A DNA stretch of 64,000 nucleotides from Palsa-883 sp963847615 (GCA_963847615.1 CAWKAN010000017.1:1-64000), one strand, 5' to 3'. Shown: positions 41,720 through 52,435, counted from the first letter of the stretch. Notes: generated from the sequence alone by a model not told the origin. Made by a program: numbers and translations.

Positions 41720-44234
41720 ATGCGCGACGTCAACGGCAGCACCTTCCACCTGCTCGCGGACAGCGCGGACTGGACGCGGACCCAGGGCATGGCGTGGACC
41801 GGCGCCGCCTGGACGCTGGCCGGACGGCAGAGCTGGCGGTTGCCGCCGGCGCTGCCACGGGCCACGGCCCTGGCGGCGCGCGCCGCGACGCCGCCCACCG
41901 TGGTGGACGGCTACGGCGCCGTCGCCCGCCTCGCCGCCGACGGATCGCGCGTCGAATCGCTCGACGGCACCGCCTGGGTCCCATTGACCGACCTCGGCGG
42001 CGGCTCCCTCGCGCCCAAGGTCGGGCGCTTCGTCGCCATGGCCCTGGGCGGCGCCCGGCTGGCGCTGCTGGCCAGCGACGGCACCAGCAGCTTCCTGCAA
42101 CTGTTCGACCTGCGCGGGCGCTGGGCGCTCGACAGCCCGGAGAACCCGTCGCTGCCGCTTGACCCTCGACCCGACCGCCATCGCCCCCGCCGTGGCGGTG
42201 GCGCCCGACGGGCCGATCTTCGTGCTGGTCGCCGGCGGGCTGGCGATCTGCGAGGGCGGGCCGATCCTGGAATTCGTGGCGCTGCCCAGCGCGCAGTTCG
42301 CCCCGCTGGCGCCCAACCCCGACCCGCTGCGCCTCACCGCGCTGCTCGGCGGCCGGCCCGGCGGCGCGACGATCGCCATGGCGGCGGATGCCACGCGCGT
42401 CGCCATCCTGTCCGACCAGGGGACCGAGGCGCAGACCCTGGCCCTGCTGGACCGTGCCAGCGGCGTCTGGACCAGCGCGCCGATCACCGCCACCGACGCC
42501 ACGAAGCTGCCCTACATGACCGATGTCGCCCTGCTCGCGGACGGGCTGGTTGCGCTGATGGCGCCCAGCGCCGCCGCGGCCCAGCCGGCCGATTGCGCCG
42601 TGGTGACGCCGGTTCCCGCGCAGGGCGTGACCCTGGCGCCGAGCCGCTACCCGATGCTCAGCCAGGCCGCGCCGCGCTTCGCCGCGATCCCGGGGCCGGA
42701 GGTCCACTACCTCGCCATCCAGGGGCCGCGCCTTCTGCTGGCGCTGCCCTACCCGGCCTACCTGACCGGCGGCGCGCTCGGGCGCTTCGGAATCGCCGGC
42801 GACGACCCCGATCTGGTGTGGCATCGGCTGTACGCCGAGGCGACGCTGCCCGGCGGCACCGCGCTCGCGGTCTGGGCGCGCGCGGCGGAGCAGACGCTGG
42901 TCGCGCTTGCCCTCGCCGCGCTGCCGCCCGGCATGCCGCCGGCGGCCGCGCTGGCCGCCGCCCAGGCGCAGGAAGCGGCCGACCAGGACGCGCTGCTCGC
43001 CACCGCCCTGCACGCGAAGCCGGGCACGGCGTTGATCGACGACACGGCGGCCGCGGCGATCGCCGCCGCCAACCCCGCCAGCGTGCCGGCCCCGACGCCC
43101 ACGCTGCTGGCCGCGCTCGCCGCCGCCCCGCTGCATCGCCAACCGCCGCTGGTCGCCGCGCCGCTGCCCTCCGAGCTGCCGTTCCATCCCGGCCTCGCCG
43201 CCCTGCAAGGCCAGCCGGGCGGGCTGTTCGAGCTGCTGCTGCAACGCAGCGACGGCGCCAACCGCCGGCTGACCGGCGGCTTTCTCGACCTGGTCGTGAC
43301 CGCCAGCGGCGACGGGCGGCACAGCCCCTGCCTGCGGGCGCTGCGCGTCTACACGCCGCGCTTCTGCTACCAGGACGAATACCTGCCGCGGCTGTTCCAC
43401 CAGACCGCGCTGCCCGACGAGGCGGACACCGCCGCCACCGCCTCGCCGCCGGATTTCCGCGAGCGGCTGCTGGCCAACCTGGAAGGCATGCTGACGCCGA
43501 TCGAGAACCGCGTGGCGCGGGCCGAATACCTGCTCGACCCCTACGCCGCGCCGGCGGCGACGCTGCCCTGGCTCGGCAGCTATCTCGGCCTCGCGCTCGA
43601 CCCCGGCTGGCCGGAGCCGCGCGCGCGCCGCGCGCTGGCCGCCGCCGGGCGGCAGTTGCGCCAGCGCGGCACCTATCGCGGCGTCTGCCTCGCCCTCGAC
43701 ATCGCCACCGACGGCGCGGTGGCGCGCGGCGAGGTGGTGCTGCTGGAGACCCACCGGCTGCGGCGCACCAACGCCACCGTGCTCGGCATCCCGATGAGCG
43801 GGTTGAACGTGCTCACCGGCGACGGCGTGGCCAGCGGCAACAGCATCGTCGGCGACACGCTGGTGCTGTCGGCGGAGCGGGCGATCGACGTGCTGGCGCT
43901 GCTGTCCCCGGCGGCGGTGCAGGGGGCCGATGCCGCGACCGTCGCGCGGTTCCTCGACGAATACGCCGACCGCGTGCAGGTGGCGGCCATCCTGCAGGGG
44001 CCGGCGGCGGCCGCGTTGCGCCCGGCGGTGGCCGCGGTGCTGCGGGCGGAACTGCCGGCGCAGCTCAACTTCGAGATCCTGATCGCCGCGAACCGCTTCA
44101 TCCTCGGCCTGTCGCCGCTGCTCGACATCGACACGTTCCTCGATCCGCCGGTCGCCCCGGCGCCGCTCACGCTCGATCGCAGCGTGATCGGGCGCGACGC
44201 GGTGGTCCGCGACCCGGCCGCGCTGCGACAGTGA
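41720..44234 (+). CDS. phage tail protein I-like baseplate protein (Afp12-type), frameshifted in this sequence
   Basis: About 837 residues once one T near 42155 is removed. The first 145 residues (MRDVNGSTFHLLADSADW, LFDLRGRWALD) resemble the beta-propeller-like N-terminal part seen in related eCIS proteins. After the break the frame continues TLDPTAIAPAVAVAPDGPIF. The C-terminal 250 residues are the tail-protein-I domain: YLPRLFHQ, FRERLLANLEGMLTPIENRV, YLLDPYAAPAATLPWLGSYL, RQRGTYRGVCLALDIATDGA and RFILGLSPLLDIDTFL. Proteins of this type cap the wedge and anchor fibres. GAGGCGG precedes the ATG. Confidence 0.87.
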
Positions 44235-44246
44235 AGGAGGCGCCGC

Positions 44247-45164
44247 ATGAGTGACACCACCGGCATGAGTGACAGCGCTGGCACGCTCGACCAGGCCGCG
44301 TTGGCCGCCGACGCGCAGTTCGCCGACATGCTGGCGCGGGTGTCGTTCCAGCCCGGCATCATGCTGGGTGCCGCGGCGCTGACCGCCGAGCAGGACTACC
44401 ACCTGCGCCGGCTGACCCGTCAGCAGCGCTGGCTGGTCGGGCCGGGCACGGTGTTCGGGCTGCGGGTGGACGCGATCACGCCAGCCGACGACCCGACCGA
44501 CGTGCGGCTCACCGTCAGCCCGGGCTACGCGATCGACGGGCTGGGCCGCGAGGTGCTGGTCGGCGAGGCCTACGCGATCTCCTTGCGCGACTGGCTGGCG
44601 GCCGAGAACGCCAGCCCCGGCGCCGCCGGCGCCTATGTCGGCGGCACGCTGTTCCTGCGCGTGACGGTGCGCGCGCGCGCCTGCCCGCAGTCGCTGCAGC
44701 CGGTGGTGGCGGAGCTGTTCGACGCCGGGCTGGACCCGGTGGTGCCGGCGCGGATCGGCGACAGCTTCCTGCTGGAGGTCACCGGCGATGCGCAGCAGAC
44801 CGGCGACACGCCGGCGCGCCCGCTCGACTGGTGGGCGCCCGGGCGGGCCACGCCGGCGCCGGGCGACGTGCCGGGCAGCGTGACAGCGCGCGAGCAGGCG
44901 ACGATTGCCGGCGAAGCCGATCCGGCGCTGGCCGGCGCGCTGCGGCTGCACGCCTGGCTGCTGCGCCAGCCGCTGCCGCCGTTCGACGACAGCCCCGGCG
45001 CCGAGGCCGGCTACGCGGAAGCCGCGCGGCTGCTGCTGGCCAGCGTGCACGTCACGCTCGCCACGCTGAGCACGCCCCCGACCACGGCGGGGACCTCCGT
45101 GAACAACCTGGTCCGACCGTTCGTCAGTCCGAACGTCCTGCTCGCAGCCCTGGCGCTGCCCTGA
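44247..45164 (+). CDS. eCIS surface/baseplate accessory protein 1 (shared N-terminal module)
   Basis: A 305-residue protein. Its N-terminal module (about 35-110) has a pattern found again in the next two genes: an aromatic or Met residue, Gly, two or three residues and L-T-A-x-x-D/Q, then RQQRWLVGPGTVFGLRV, then LTVSPGYAIDGLGREVLV. Similar modules occur in large proteins of contractile injection loci near tail protein I, but I cannot name the family. The C-terminal part is Ala/Leu-rich. GGAGG lies seven bases before the ATG. A role as a fibre adaptor or baseplate decoration is inference. Confidence 0.7.
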   Translation: MSDTTGMSDSAGTLDQAALAADAQFADMLARVSFQPGIMLGAAALTAEQDYHLRRLTRQQRWLVGPGTVFGLRVDAITPADDPTDVRLTVSPGYAIDGLGREVLVGEAYAISLRDWLAAENASPGAAGAYVGGTLFLRVTVRARACPQSLQPVVAELFDAGLDPVVPARIGDSFLLEVTGDAQQTGDTPARPLDWWAPGRATPAPGDVPGSVTAREQATIAGEADPALAGALRLHAWLLRQPLPPFDDSPGAEAGYAEAARLLLASVHVTLATLSTPPTTAGTSVNNLVRPFVSPNVLLAALALP

Positions 45165-45176
45165 CGGGAGGCAACA

Positions 45177-46809
45177 ATGTCCGCAAGCACATCCGGTTCC
45201 GCCGTGCAGTTCACCCCCTTGCAGGGGCTGGCCGCGACCACCGCCACCGCCGCCGTGCTGAAGGTGGTCCAGCCGGAGCCGCAGCTCAATCGCACCTACT
45301 ACCAGGACGGGCGGCTGCTGACCGCCGAAGACCTGAACCGCGACTACGCCTATCTGGACCGCAGGCTGCTCGACCTCGGCCTCGCGCTCGGCGACGGCAT
45401 CGTCCAGGGCCTGGTCGCCAGCATGGCGGACGGCCACACCATCAGCGTCACCCCGGGGCGCGGCGTCGCGCCGAGCGGGCGGGTGATCGCCTATGCGCCC
45501 GCCGACGGCAGCGCCAGCCCGCTGACCGCCGACCTGACCGACCTCGGCACCGTGGCGACGCTGAACGGCATTGGCTTCGCCGGCTTCAGCGACGGGCTGT
45601 ATGGCGTCGTGCTGCTGCACGGCCAGCAGCCGAGCGGCATCGCCGAGGTGTTCCCGCGCTCGTTGACCAGCGGGCGCATCAGCTACGAATCGATCGTCAA
45701 CACGGTGGAGATCGCGCTGGTGGCGCTGACCCAGCCGATCCCCGGCGGCACGCAGTTCCAGGCGCGCGCGCAACTGGCCGCGCAGTTCGCCGCCGGGCAG
45801 GGCGTGCCGTCGCTGCCGTTCGACGCCATCGCGCTCGGCGTGGTGGCGATCCAGAAAGGCTTTCCCAGCTGGTTCGACCCCGCTCTGCTGAGCCATCGGC
45901 TGCGCCCGGCCGACGACCCCAACGCCGCCGCGGACGACCTGACGCGCCACTACGCCCAGCTCTACGCCGCGCTGATGGCCAGCCTGGCCGCGCAGGGCAC
46001 CGCCACGTTCCGCGCCGCCGACATCTTTTCCCTGCTGCCGCCGACCGGGCTGCTGCCGCGCGCCGCGATCGACCCGGCCAGCGCGGCGCAAACGCTTCTT
46101 TCCCGCGGCGATCGAGGTCGCGCTGGTGCCGGCGCGCGCCGACGAGGTCGCGGCCCTGCTGGCGCAGAGCAAGGGCGAGCCGGCGATCGACCTGGCGGAG
46201 GGGGCAGCCGCGCAGGTGATCGTCCTGGTGCCGCTGCCGCCGGCGGCCTATGCGCCGCTGGCGGCGGCGCTGCTCGGCACGCCGACGCTCGCACCGCCGC
46301 CAGCGTTCAAGCCCTATCCCAGCGTGGCGCTGCCGCGGATCGACCCGCTGGTGCTGCGGCTGCCCGGCCGCGCGCCGCTGCCGCCGTCGCAGCCGGCGGT
46401 GTGGGCGCAGATCTGGACCCAGGCACCGGCCAGCCTGCCGTGGATGGTCCGCCCGGCCAGCGGCGGGATCGGTGGCGCGAAGGCGGCCATGCTCGCCGCC
46501 GGCTTCGCCATCCCGACGCCGCCGACGCCGACGCCGTTGCCGACGCTGGGGCCGTTGCCGACGCGGGCACCGTTGCCGACGCTGACGCCATCGCCGACAC
46601 CCAGCCAGACACCCAGCCCCACGCCCACCCCGACACCCACTCCGACGCCGACACCCACGCCGACACCCACGCCGACGCCAACCCCGACGCCAACCCCGAC
46701 CCCAACGCCGAGCCTGACGCTCCGGCCGCCGCCAACGCTGGTCACGATCCGGCCGACCATCTCCCCAACCCTGGCGACCTTGGCGACGCTGCGGCCATTG
46801 CCGACATGA
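45177..46809 (+). CDS. eCIS accessory protein 2 with Pro-Thr repeat tail (frameshifted in this sequence)
   Basis: About 543 residues once one base near 46093 is removed (AAQT, then FFPAAIEVALVPAR). The N-terminal module is NRTYYQDGRLLTAEDLNRDY, then LLDLGLALGDGIVQGLV and VTPGRGVAPSGRVIAYAP, the same plan as its neighbours. The middle is helical. From about residue 445 the protein becomes Pro/Thr-rich and then almost pure Thr-Pro dipeptides (about 46600-46712), ending with Pro/Leu/Thr. Such tails are extended and often glycosylated. GGGAGG precedes the ATG by five bases. A surface-exposed spacer or fibre role is inference. Confidence 0.72.
46600..46712 (+). repeat. Thr-Pro dipeptide repeat (ACSCCS-type 6-bp units)
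   Basis: Within the preceding gene, six-base units of the kind ACGCCG, ACACCC and ACCCCG follow each other in tandem and code for Thr-Pro. The third codon positions vary, which argues that selection keeps the peptide and that this is not only a recent slippage product, though the region should still be prone to slippage. Confidence 0.85.
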
Positions 46810-46954
46810 TGCGCGCACACCCATTCTCGTGGCGCCGCAAATGGCGCCCGCCGGGGAGCCACTCGGGGAGCCCCCCGGGGAGCCTCTCGAGGAGCCACTC
46901 GGGGCGCCCGTCGTCGCGCCGGTCGAACCGGGCGCTGCCCCGCAGGAGGCCGCA

Positions 46955-49900
46955 ATGGGCGCACTGATCCATCTCGCCGCGCCGGCGCCCGCCGGGGCGG
47001 ACGCAAGTCGCGTCTATTACGCGGTCGGCCGCAGCCTCACCGCCGCCGACCTGGCGCTGCAGGACCGCTACATCGAGGCAAGGCTGCTCGGCCTGGCGCC
47101 GGCGGCCTGGGGGGCGATCACCGGCCTCGGCGTCGCTCCGGCGCGCTACGACAGCCCGGACGGCACCACCGGGCTCGCCGCGGTGACGATCGGCACCGGC
47201 ACCGGCATCGGCCGCGATGGCCGCCTGGTGCGCGTCAGCGCGCCGATCAGCCTGGCCTGGAGCGACCTCGTCACCGCCGTCAACGCCGCCGGGACGCTCG
47301 CCGACGGCGCCTACCTGCTGGTGGTCCGCAGCGTCGAGTTCGACGGCCTGGAGGGGCCGCCGCCGGATCCCTGCGCGCGCGGCACCGCCGACCCGCTGCT
47401 GGACATCCAGCAGGTCAGCTTCGTCGAGGTGTGGCTCTCCGCCCCGATCGGCGCGCTGCCGGCGGCGACCAGCCCGGCCGCCCTGGCGTTGGCGCTGAAC
47501 ACGCTGGTCGGCGGCCTGACCGCGGAGACCCTCGCCGCCGCGGTTGGCAGCGGCCTGCCGCTGGCGCTGGTGCTGGTGCGCAACAGCCGGGCGATCCTGC
47601 TGAGCCAGGCCGCCGGGCGGCTGGTCGCCGCACCCTCCGGCGTCGCGGCGCTGCTGCTGGCGCAGACCCGCGAGGCGTTCGCGATGGTGCTGGCCGAGCC
47701 CGGGGCCGATCCGGCCGCGGCGGCCTGGCAGGTCGCCGTCCGCGCGCGCTTCCGCCTGCTGCCCGGCGCCGGGGAGCTGCCGCTCGGCCTGCTGGCGGCG
47801 CCCGACGCGGTCACCGCGAGCTGCCCGTTCTTCCCGCCCGGGACCGGTGTCACCCTGGAGGCGATCCGCGCCAGCCAGGCCAGCAACCTGATGGCCGAGG
47901 CGCTGACCCGCCCGCCGCTCGACCTCGCCGCCGGCACGGCGCAGGCCGTCACCCTGGCGCTGGCGGTGCCCGATGCCGCCTGGACGCCGGACCTGCTCGA
48001 CATCCCGCGCGGCGACCCGGTGCTGGCCGCCGACCTGCACCTGGCCTATGCCCGCGCCCGCGTCGCGCAGGTGGCGGTGCGCGAGGCCTGGATCGCGCTC
48101 TACGGCGGCATGGGCGCGATCGCCGCGGCCGATCCGCAGGCGATCGGCTTCCTGGTCGGGGCGGATGCGGCGGCGCAGAACCTCGGCTACCTGCTCACCA
48201 ACAAGAGCCTGACGCCGGCCGATTTCGTGACGGCGGCGAACGCGGCCGCCGCGCCCGGCGACCTGCTCGGCTGGATCGCCGCGCGGATCGCCACGCTGGC
48301 GACGTTGCAGGCCACCGCCGCGCCGCCGCCGGCCGCGGTGCCGACGACCGATGCCGCGACCGCCGCGCAGCTTCTCGCCGCCCTCGGCTACCAGCTGCTC
48401 GACCCGGAACCGCCGCCGGCCGATCCCGCCATCACCCCGCATGCGCCGGTCGCCTCCGACACACTGCTGGCGCCGCTGGTCCCGGCGCTGCCGGCCAATT
48501 CCGGCTTTGCCGATTGGACCGCCGCGATCACCGCCGTCGCGCCCGATCCGGCGCTGCTGCAACCGCTGATCGACGCCGGCATCGTCGATCCCGGCGCCGA
48601 TGCCGCGACCCAGGCCGGCGCGATCGCCGCGCTGCTCGCGCTGCCCGCCAGGGGCGACGCGCGCAACGACGACACCCAGCCCGGCGCGCTGGCGCAGCTT
48701 GCGGTGCTGCAACTGTTCTACGCGGTGCTCGGGCGGGTGACGCGCGCGCTGGAATACGCGCTGGAGGCGCATGGTCGGCTGATCGCGCTGCAACGCCTGC
48801 ACCTCGACATCATGTCCACCTACGTCTCCGCCCTGGCCGGCGGCGTGCCGTCCGACGGCAGCGGCCTGAGCTTCACTCGGATCATCCCGTTCTTCACCCT
48901 GACCCCGTCGGCGGCCGGCACCACCGGCACGACCACCGCCGCGCCGTCGCCGAGCCCGACGCCGGCCGGCACGGCGGCGACCACGCGGGCGGCCGGGGTG
49001 CAGATGATGGCAACGCGCAGCTACGCGGCGGTGCGCATGACCACGGCGCCGGCCGCGACAGCGGCCCCGTCGCGTCCGCTTGCCGCATCCGTCATCAAGG
49101 CCGCGCCGCCCGCCGGGGCCGCCGCCGCGGCACCCACCCTCAGCCGCGTCGGCAGCGTGCTGGGCAGCACGGCCGACATCGCCCGCAATGTCGCCATCGA
49201 TGCCGGCGCGCTGTCCCAGGCGCCGCCGTTTTCCTACCAACCCGTGCTGTACGGCACCGCCGCGCACATCACCCCGGGCGCCACCCTGCTGCAAACCGCC
49301 AATGACGGGCTGAGCAAGCTGCGCGGCCTGATGGCCCAGGCGCCGATCGGCATCGCCGCGACACCCGGTCCGACGCCGAGCGCCTCGGCGACCGCCGGGT
49401 TGGACGACGAGACCGCGGCCTATAGCGGCATTCTGGAGGCCAATCGCGGGTTGCTCGGCGACATGACCCTGGTGGAAAACCAGGCCATCGCGCTGGAGGC
49501 CGGCTACCTGCAACTGCGCGACCGGACCGACGCGCTGGGCACCCGCATCGGCCAACTGACCGACGCGCTGGCCGCCGCGCGCGACGCGCTGCGCGCCGCC
49601 CAGGTCGCGGCGGCGCAGTCGTCCGGCGACTATGCCGCCGCGCAGCAGCTGGTGCTGGAGGAGGTCGCGCGCGTCGCCGCGGCGACGCAAGCGCGCAGCG
49701 CCGCGATCGCCGCGGCAACCGGATTGTTCTACGTGCGCGAATTGCAGACGGTGGTCGCGTGTGGCCTGCCGCCCGCGCTGGCGCTGACCACCGATACGCC
49801 GGCGGACCTGGTGCCCGGCTGCGCCGCCGACCATCCGGGGCCGCCCGCGGCGATCCAGCCCTTCCTCGACCAACTGCTGGAAGTGCCGCTGGCCGACTGG

Positions 49901-50770
49901 TCGGCGTTGCAGGGCGGCTGGTCGGACCTGCCGGACAACGCCGGCCTGTTGCGCCTGGGCGCGCTGCGCACCGCGCGGGTGGCGAACTGGACGGCGTCCT
50001 CGGCGTTCGGTGCCGGCGCCGCCGCCGCCGACCTCGCCGCGTTGGCGAGCAACGCGCAGGGCGTGTTCGACCCGGTGTTCCGCAGCACGATCAGCATCGG
50101 CCCGTCGCTGGCGCTGACCCAGCAGGCGGCCTTCGCCGTGTTCGCCCTGCCCGACATCGTCGCGCTGCCGCCGAGCCCGCTGCGCGGCAACACCGAGGCG
50201 CTGCGTGCCCGCCTGGAAAGCGCCGCCGGCTGCCTGTTCGAGGCGCTGAGCGCGCTGCCGCCCTCCGCCCGCTTCGCCTGGGCGAGCGAGGCCCGGGCCG
50301 GCACGCTGCCGCCGCTCGGCTTCGCGCAATGGCCGATCCCGGCGAGCCTGGGCACCGCCGGGACCGCCACCCTGCGCCGGCTGGCCGCGCTGGTGACCTG
50401 GATGGCGGCGCAGTTGCACGACGGGTCGAGTGCCGCCGCGCAGACCGCGCTGGGCAACCTGGTCGCCGCCGCCGTCATCGCCGCGGCCTATGGCGACCCG
50501 GACGACGCGGTCACCGGCAGCGTGGCCAGCACCGGCGGGGTGCCGCGCCCCGGCGTGCCGATCCGTGTCGTGCTGAACCGCACGGCGCCGATCGGCACGG
50601 TGCTGCACCTGCTCGACGCCAACCAGAGCGTCGTCGGCACGCTCCGCGTGACGGACCACGACGCGCTCGGCACCACCGCCACCGTGGTGACCAGCGCCGC
50701 CAGCACCGCGCCGACCAGCGGTTGGACCGTCGCGGTGCCCGGCAGCCGGGCACCCTGGCTGCCCGCATGA
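46955..50770 (+). CDS. very large eCIS accessory protein 3 (1271 residues)
   Basis: The longest intact gene of the locus. The N-terminal module is SRVYYAVGRSLTAADLALQD, then RLLGLAPAAWGAITGLGVAP, the same plan as the two upstream genes. Residues to about 640 are Ala/Leu-rich and helical. A Pro/Thr/Ser hinge (PSPSPTPAGTA) lies near 660. About 848-925 is a probable coiled coil (LQLRDRTDALGTRIGQLTDA, continuing heptads). The last 90 residues look beta-rich. ATG 46955 is preferred because GGAGG lies seven bases upstream; the frame is open to GTG 46829, which would add a Glu-Pro repeat region. Family unknown; size, coiled coil and position suggest a fibre or cage component. Confidence 0.72.
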   Translation: MGALIHLAAPAPAGADASRVYYAVGRSLTAADLALQDRYIEARLLGLAPAAWGAITGLGVAPARYDSPDGTTGLAAVTIGTGTGIGRDGRLVRVSAPISLAWSDLVTAVNAAGTLADGAYLLVVRSVEFDGLEGPPPDPCARGTADPLLDIQQVSFVEVWLSAPIGALPAATSPAALALALNTLVGGLTAETLAAAVGSGLPLALVLVRNSRAILLSQAAGRLVAAPSGVAALLLAQTREAFAMVLAEPGADPAAAAWQVAVRARFRLLPGAGELPLGLLAAPDAVTASCPFFPPGTGVTLEAIRASQASNLMAEALTRPPLDLAAGTAQAVTLALAVPDAAWTPDLLDIPRGDPVLAADLHLAYARARVAQVAVREAWIALYGGMGAIAAADPQAIGFLVGADAAAQNLGYLLTNKSLTPADFVTAANAAAAPGDLLGWIAARIATLATLQATAAPPPAAVPTTDAATAAQLLAALGYQLLDPEPPPADPAITPHAPVASDTLLAPLVPALPANSGFADWTAAITAVAPDPALLQPLIDAGIVDPGADAATQAGAIAALLALPARGDARNDDTQPGALAQLAVLQLFYAVLGRVTRALEYALEAHGRLIALQRLHLDIMSTYVSALAGGVPSDGSGLSFTRIIPFFTLTPSAAGTTGTTTAAPSPSPTPAGTAATTRAAGVQMMATRSYAAVRMTTAPAATAAPSRPLAASVIKAAPPAGAAAAAPTLSRVGSVLGSTADIARNVAIDAGALSQAPPFSYQPVLYGTAAHITPGATLLQTANDGLSKLRGLMAQAPIGIAATPGPTPSASATAGLDDETAAYSGILEANRGLLGDMTLVENQAIALEAGYLQLRDRTDALGTRIGQLTDALAAARDALRAAQVAAAQSSGDYAAAQQLVLEEVARVAAATQARSAAIAAATGLFYVRELQTVVACGLPPALALTTDTPADLVPGCAADHPGPPAAIQPFLDQLLEVPLADWSALQGGWSDLPDNAGLLRLGALRTARVANWTASSAFGAGAAAADLAALASNAQGVFDPVFRSTISIGPSLALTQQAAFAVFALPDIVALPPSPLRGNTEALRARLESAAGCLFEALSALPPSARFAWASEARAGTLPPLGFAQWPIPASLGTAGTATLRRLAALVTWMAAQLHDGSSAAAQTALGNLVAAAVIAAAYGDPDDAVTGSVASTGGVPRPGVPIRVVLNRTAPIGTVLHLLDANQSVVGTLRVTDHDALGTTATVVTSAASTAPTSGWTVAVPGSRAPWLPA

Positions 50771-52434
50771 GCCGGGCCGCGCTCGCCGAGGATGCGGTCG
50801 CGGTCCGCCGCCTGCGGGCGCGCGGCGTGGCCGAAAGCGTGCTGCGCCGCCAGCTCGCCGCGGTGCCGACCCCGCGCCTGCGGCCTTTCATCTTTGTCCG
50901 CCGCGTCCGGCTGCGCGCCGGGCCGGGGCAGATCGGCCGGGCGATGGAGGCCGCGCTCGCCCGGCTGGCCGCCGACGGGACGGCCGAGACGCTGGCCTTC
51001 CCCGACCTGCCGGCGCTGACCGTGGCCTGCGCGCGGGCGGCGCTGGGCGGCGGCCTGGCCGGCTGGCACTGGCGCACGCTCGGCCTGCCGCGCCTGGCCG
51101 GCCCGGGCGAGGCGGTGGCGGCGCTGCTGACCGCGCATCCGCGCGAGGCCGGCTCGGCGGTCGCGGCGCTGGCAGCGCAGGGGCTGCTCGGCCCGGTGTG
51201 GCGCGACCTGTCCGCGGCGGCGGCTGGGGGGCTGACGGCGTCGCTGGTGCAGGCGGCCGGCTTCGCGCTGCCGCCCTGGCCGGACCAGGCGGCGGCGCCT
51301 GCGGCCGACCCCGACCTGCCCGCCGCCGCCGCACCCCTGCTGGCGCGCGCCGCCGCGTTTTGGGCCCCGGTGCTGGCCCCGCTGCCGCCGCGTGCCGAGG
51401 CGGTGCGGACGGCTTGCGTGCTGGCGCTGCTGCGCTGGTCGCCCGGCGTGCTGCGCGGCACCGACGGCCCGGTCTGGCCGGCGCTGCTGGCCCGCATCGC
51501 CGGCCAGCCCATTGTCCCCCGCGCCGTGCCGCCGCCACGCGACGCCAAGGCGCCGACGGCGCAGGATGATGACCCGGCCGCCATGCCGGACCCGCGCGAC
51601 GCGCCGTCGGTCCCGCCCATGCCGGCGGCGGCCGCACTGCCCGCGGCCGACCCGGCGCCCGGCCCCGGCTGGCTGGTGCCGTCCGATCCCGCGGCCGCGC
51701 CGGAGCCGCATGGCGTGACGCTGGCCACCGGCTGGGGCGGCGTGCTGTTCCTGATCAACGCGTTGCGCCGGCTGGACATCGAGGGGCTGCTGGCAAACGA
51801 GGGGCTGGCAAACGAGGGGCTGGCCGACGTGCGGCCGGCGAACGACGGACCGGCGAACCCGCGTCCGGCCGCCGTGGCGCCGGTGAGCGCGAGGCGGGCG
51901 AACGCCAGGCTGACCGACCCGGTGCCGGCGAACGCCGAGGTGAGCGACGTGGGACTGGCGAGCGCCACGCCGATCGACGTGGGACCGGCGAGCGTGGAAC
52001 CGGCGAACGTGCGGCCGGCGAGCGCCGCGCCGGCGAGCGTGCGGCCGGCGACCGTCGGCGCGGCGGCGCCGACCGGCTGGCGGCTGCTGCACGCGCTGGG
52101 CCGGGCGTTCGGCCTGCCCGAGGACGAGCCGCTGGCGCGCTTCCTCGCCGAACAGGACCTCGACACCGAGGTGCCGCCACGGCTGCTGGCGAGCTTGCAC
52201 GCCGGGCTGGAGACCCTCTACCGCGCCGCCGGCCCCTGGCCGTTGCCGCTGGCCCAGCAAGCCCGGCTGCGCGCCACCGAGACGCATCTCGACCTCGACC
52301 TGGCGACCGATAGCGTCGATCTGGCGCTGCGGCTGTCCGGGCTCGACCTCGATCCCGGCTGGGTGCCCTGGCTCGGCCGCGTCGTCGCCTTCCACTACAA
52401 GGCGGTGCCGACGCAGGTCCGGCGGTCGGTCTGA
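50767..52434 (+). CDS. probable eCIS tape-measure/assembly protein
   Basis: A 555-residue protein. The N-terminal half includes LRPFIFVRRVRLRAGPGQIG. The C-terminal half has GGVLFLINALRRLDIEGLLA, then ETHLDLDLATDSVDLALRLS and GWVPWLGRVVAFHY. I remember that ending from the contractile-injection tape-measure family encoded just before the AAA+ ATPase, but I could not check it. Between the halves, 51790-52060 encodes short degenerate repeats (VRPAN, SVEPAN, VGPAS types). Gene order (tape measure, then ATPase, as in Afp14-Afp15) agrees. The protein is short for a ruler. ATGA overlap with the upstream gene; the ATPase starts 1 base after its stop. Confidence 0.6.
   Translation: MSRAALAEDAVAVRRLRARGVAESVLRRQLAAVPTPRLRPFIFVRRVRLRAGPGQIGRAMEAALARLAADGTAETLAFPDLPALTVACARAALGGGLAGWHWRTLGLPRLAGPGEAVAALLTAHPREAGSAVAALAAQGLLGPVWRDLSAAAAGGLTASLVQAAGFALPPWPDQAAAPAADPDLPAAAAPLLARAAAFWAPVLAPLPPRAEAVRTACVLALLRWSPGVLRGTDGPVWPALLARIAGQPIVPRAVPPPRDAKAPTAQDDDPAAMPDPRDAPSVPPMPAAAALPAADPAPGPGWLVPSDPAAAPEPHGVTLATGWGGVLFLINALRRLDIEGLLANEGLANEGLADVRPANDGPANPRPAAVAPVSARRANARLTDPVPANAEVSDVGLASATPIDVGPASVEPANVRPASAAPASVRPATVGAAAPTGWRLLHALGRAFGLPEDEPLARFLAEQDLDTEVPPRLLASLHAGLETLYRAAGPWPLPLAQQARLRATETHLDLDLATDSVDLALRLSGLDLDPGWVPWLGRVVAFHYKAVPTQVRRSV
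51790..52060 (+). repeat. degenerate coding repeat (Val/Gly-x-Pro-Ala-Asn/Ser units)
   Basis: GCAAACGAGGGGCTGG is duplicated at the start of this stretch, then units of the type CCGGCGARCGT with variable spacers recur to about 52060. They code for an Ala/Pro/Asn/Ser/Val linker inside the probable tape-measure protein. Confidence 0.75.
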
Positions 52435-52435
52435 C

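Noticed and set aside
46742..50659. Very long open frame on the minus strand (about 1300 codons)
   Set aside because: It is a shadow of the 1271-residue plus-strand gene; its sequence is Arg/Gly/His-rich low complexity. The same applies to other long minus frames under the eCIS and the glucan operon.
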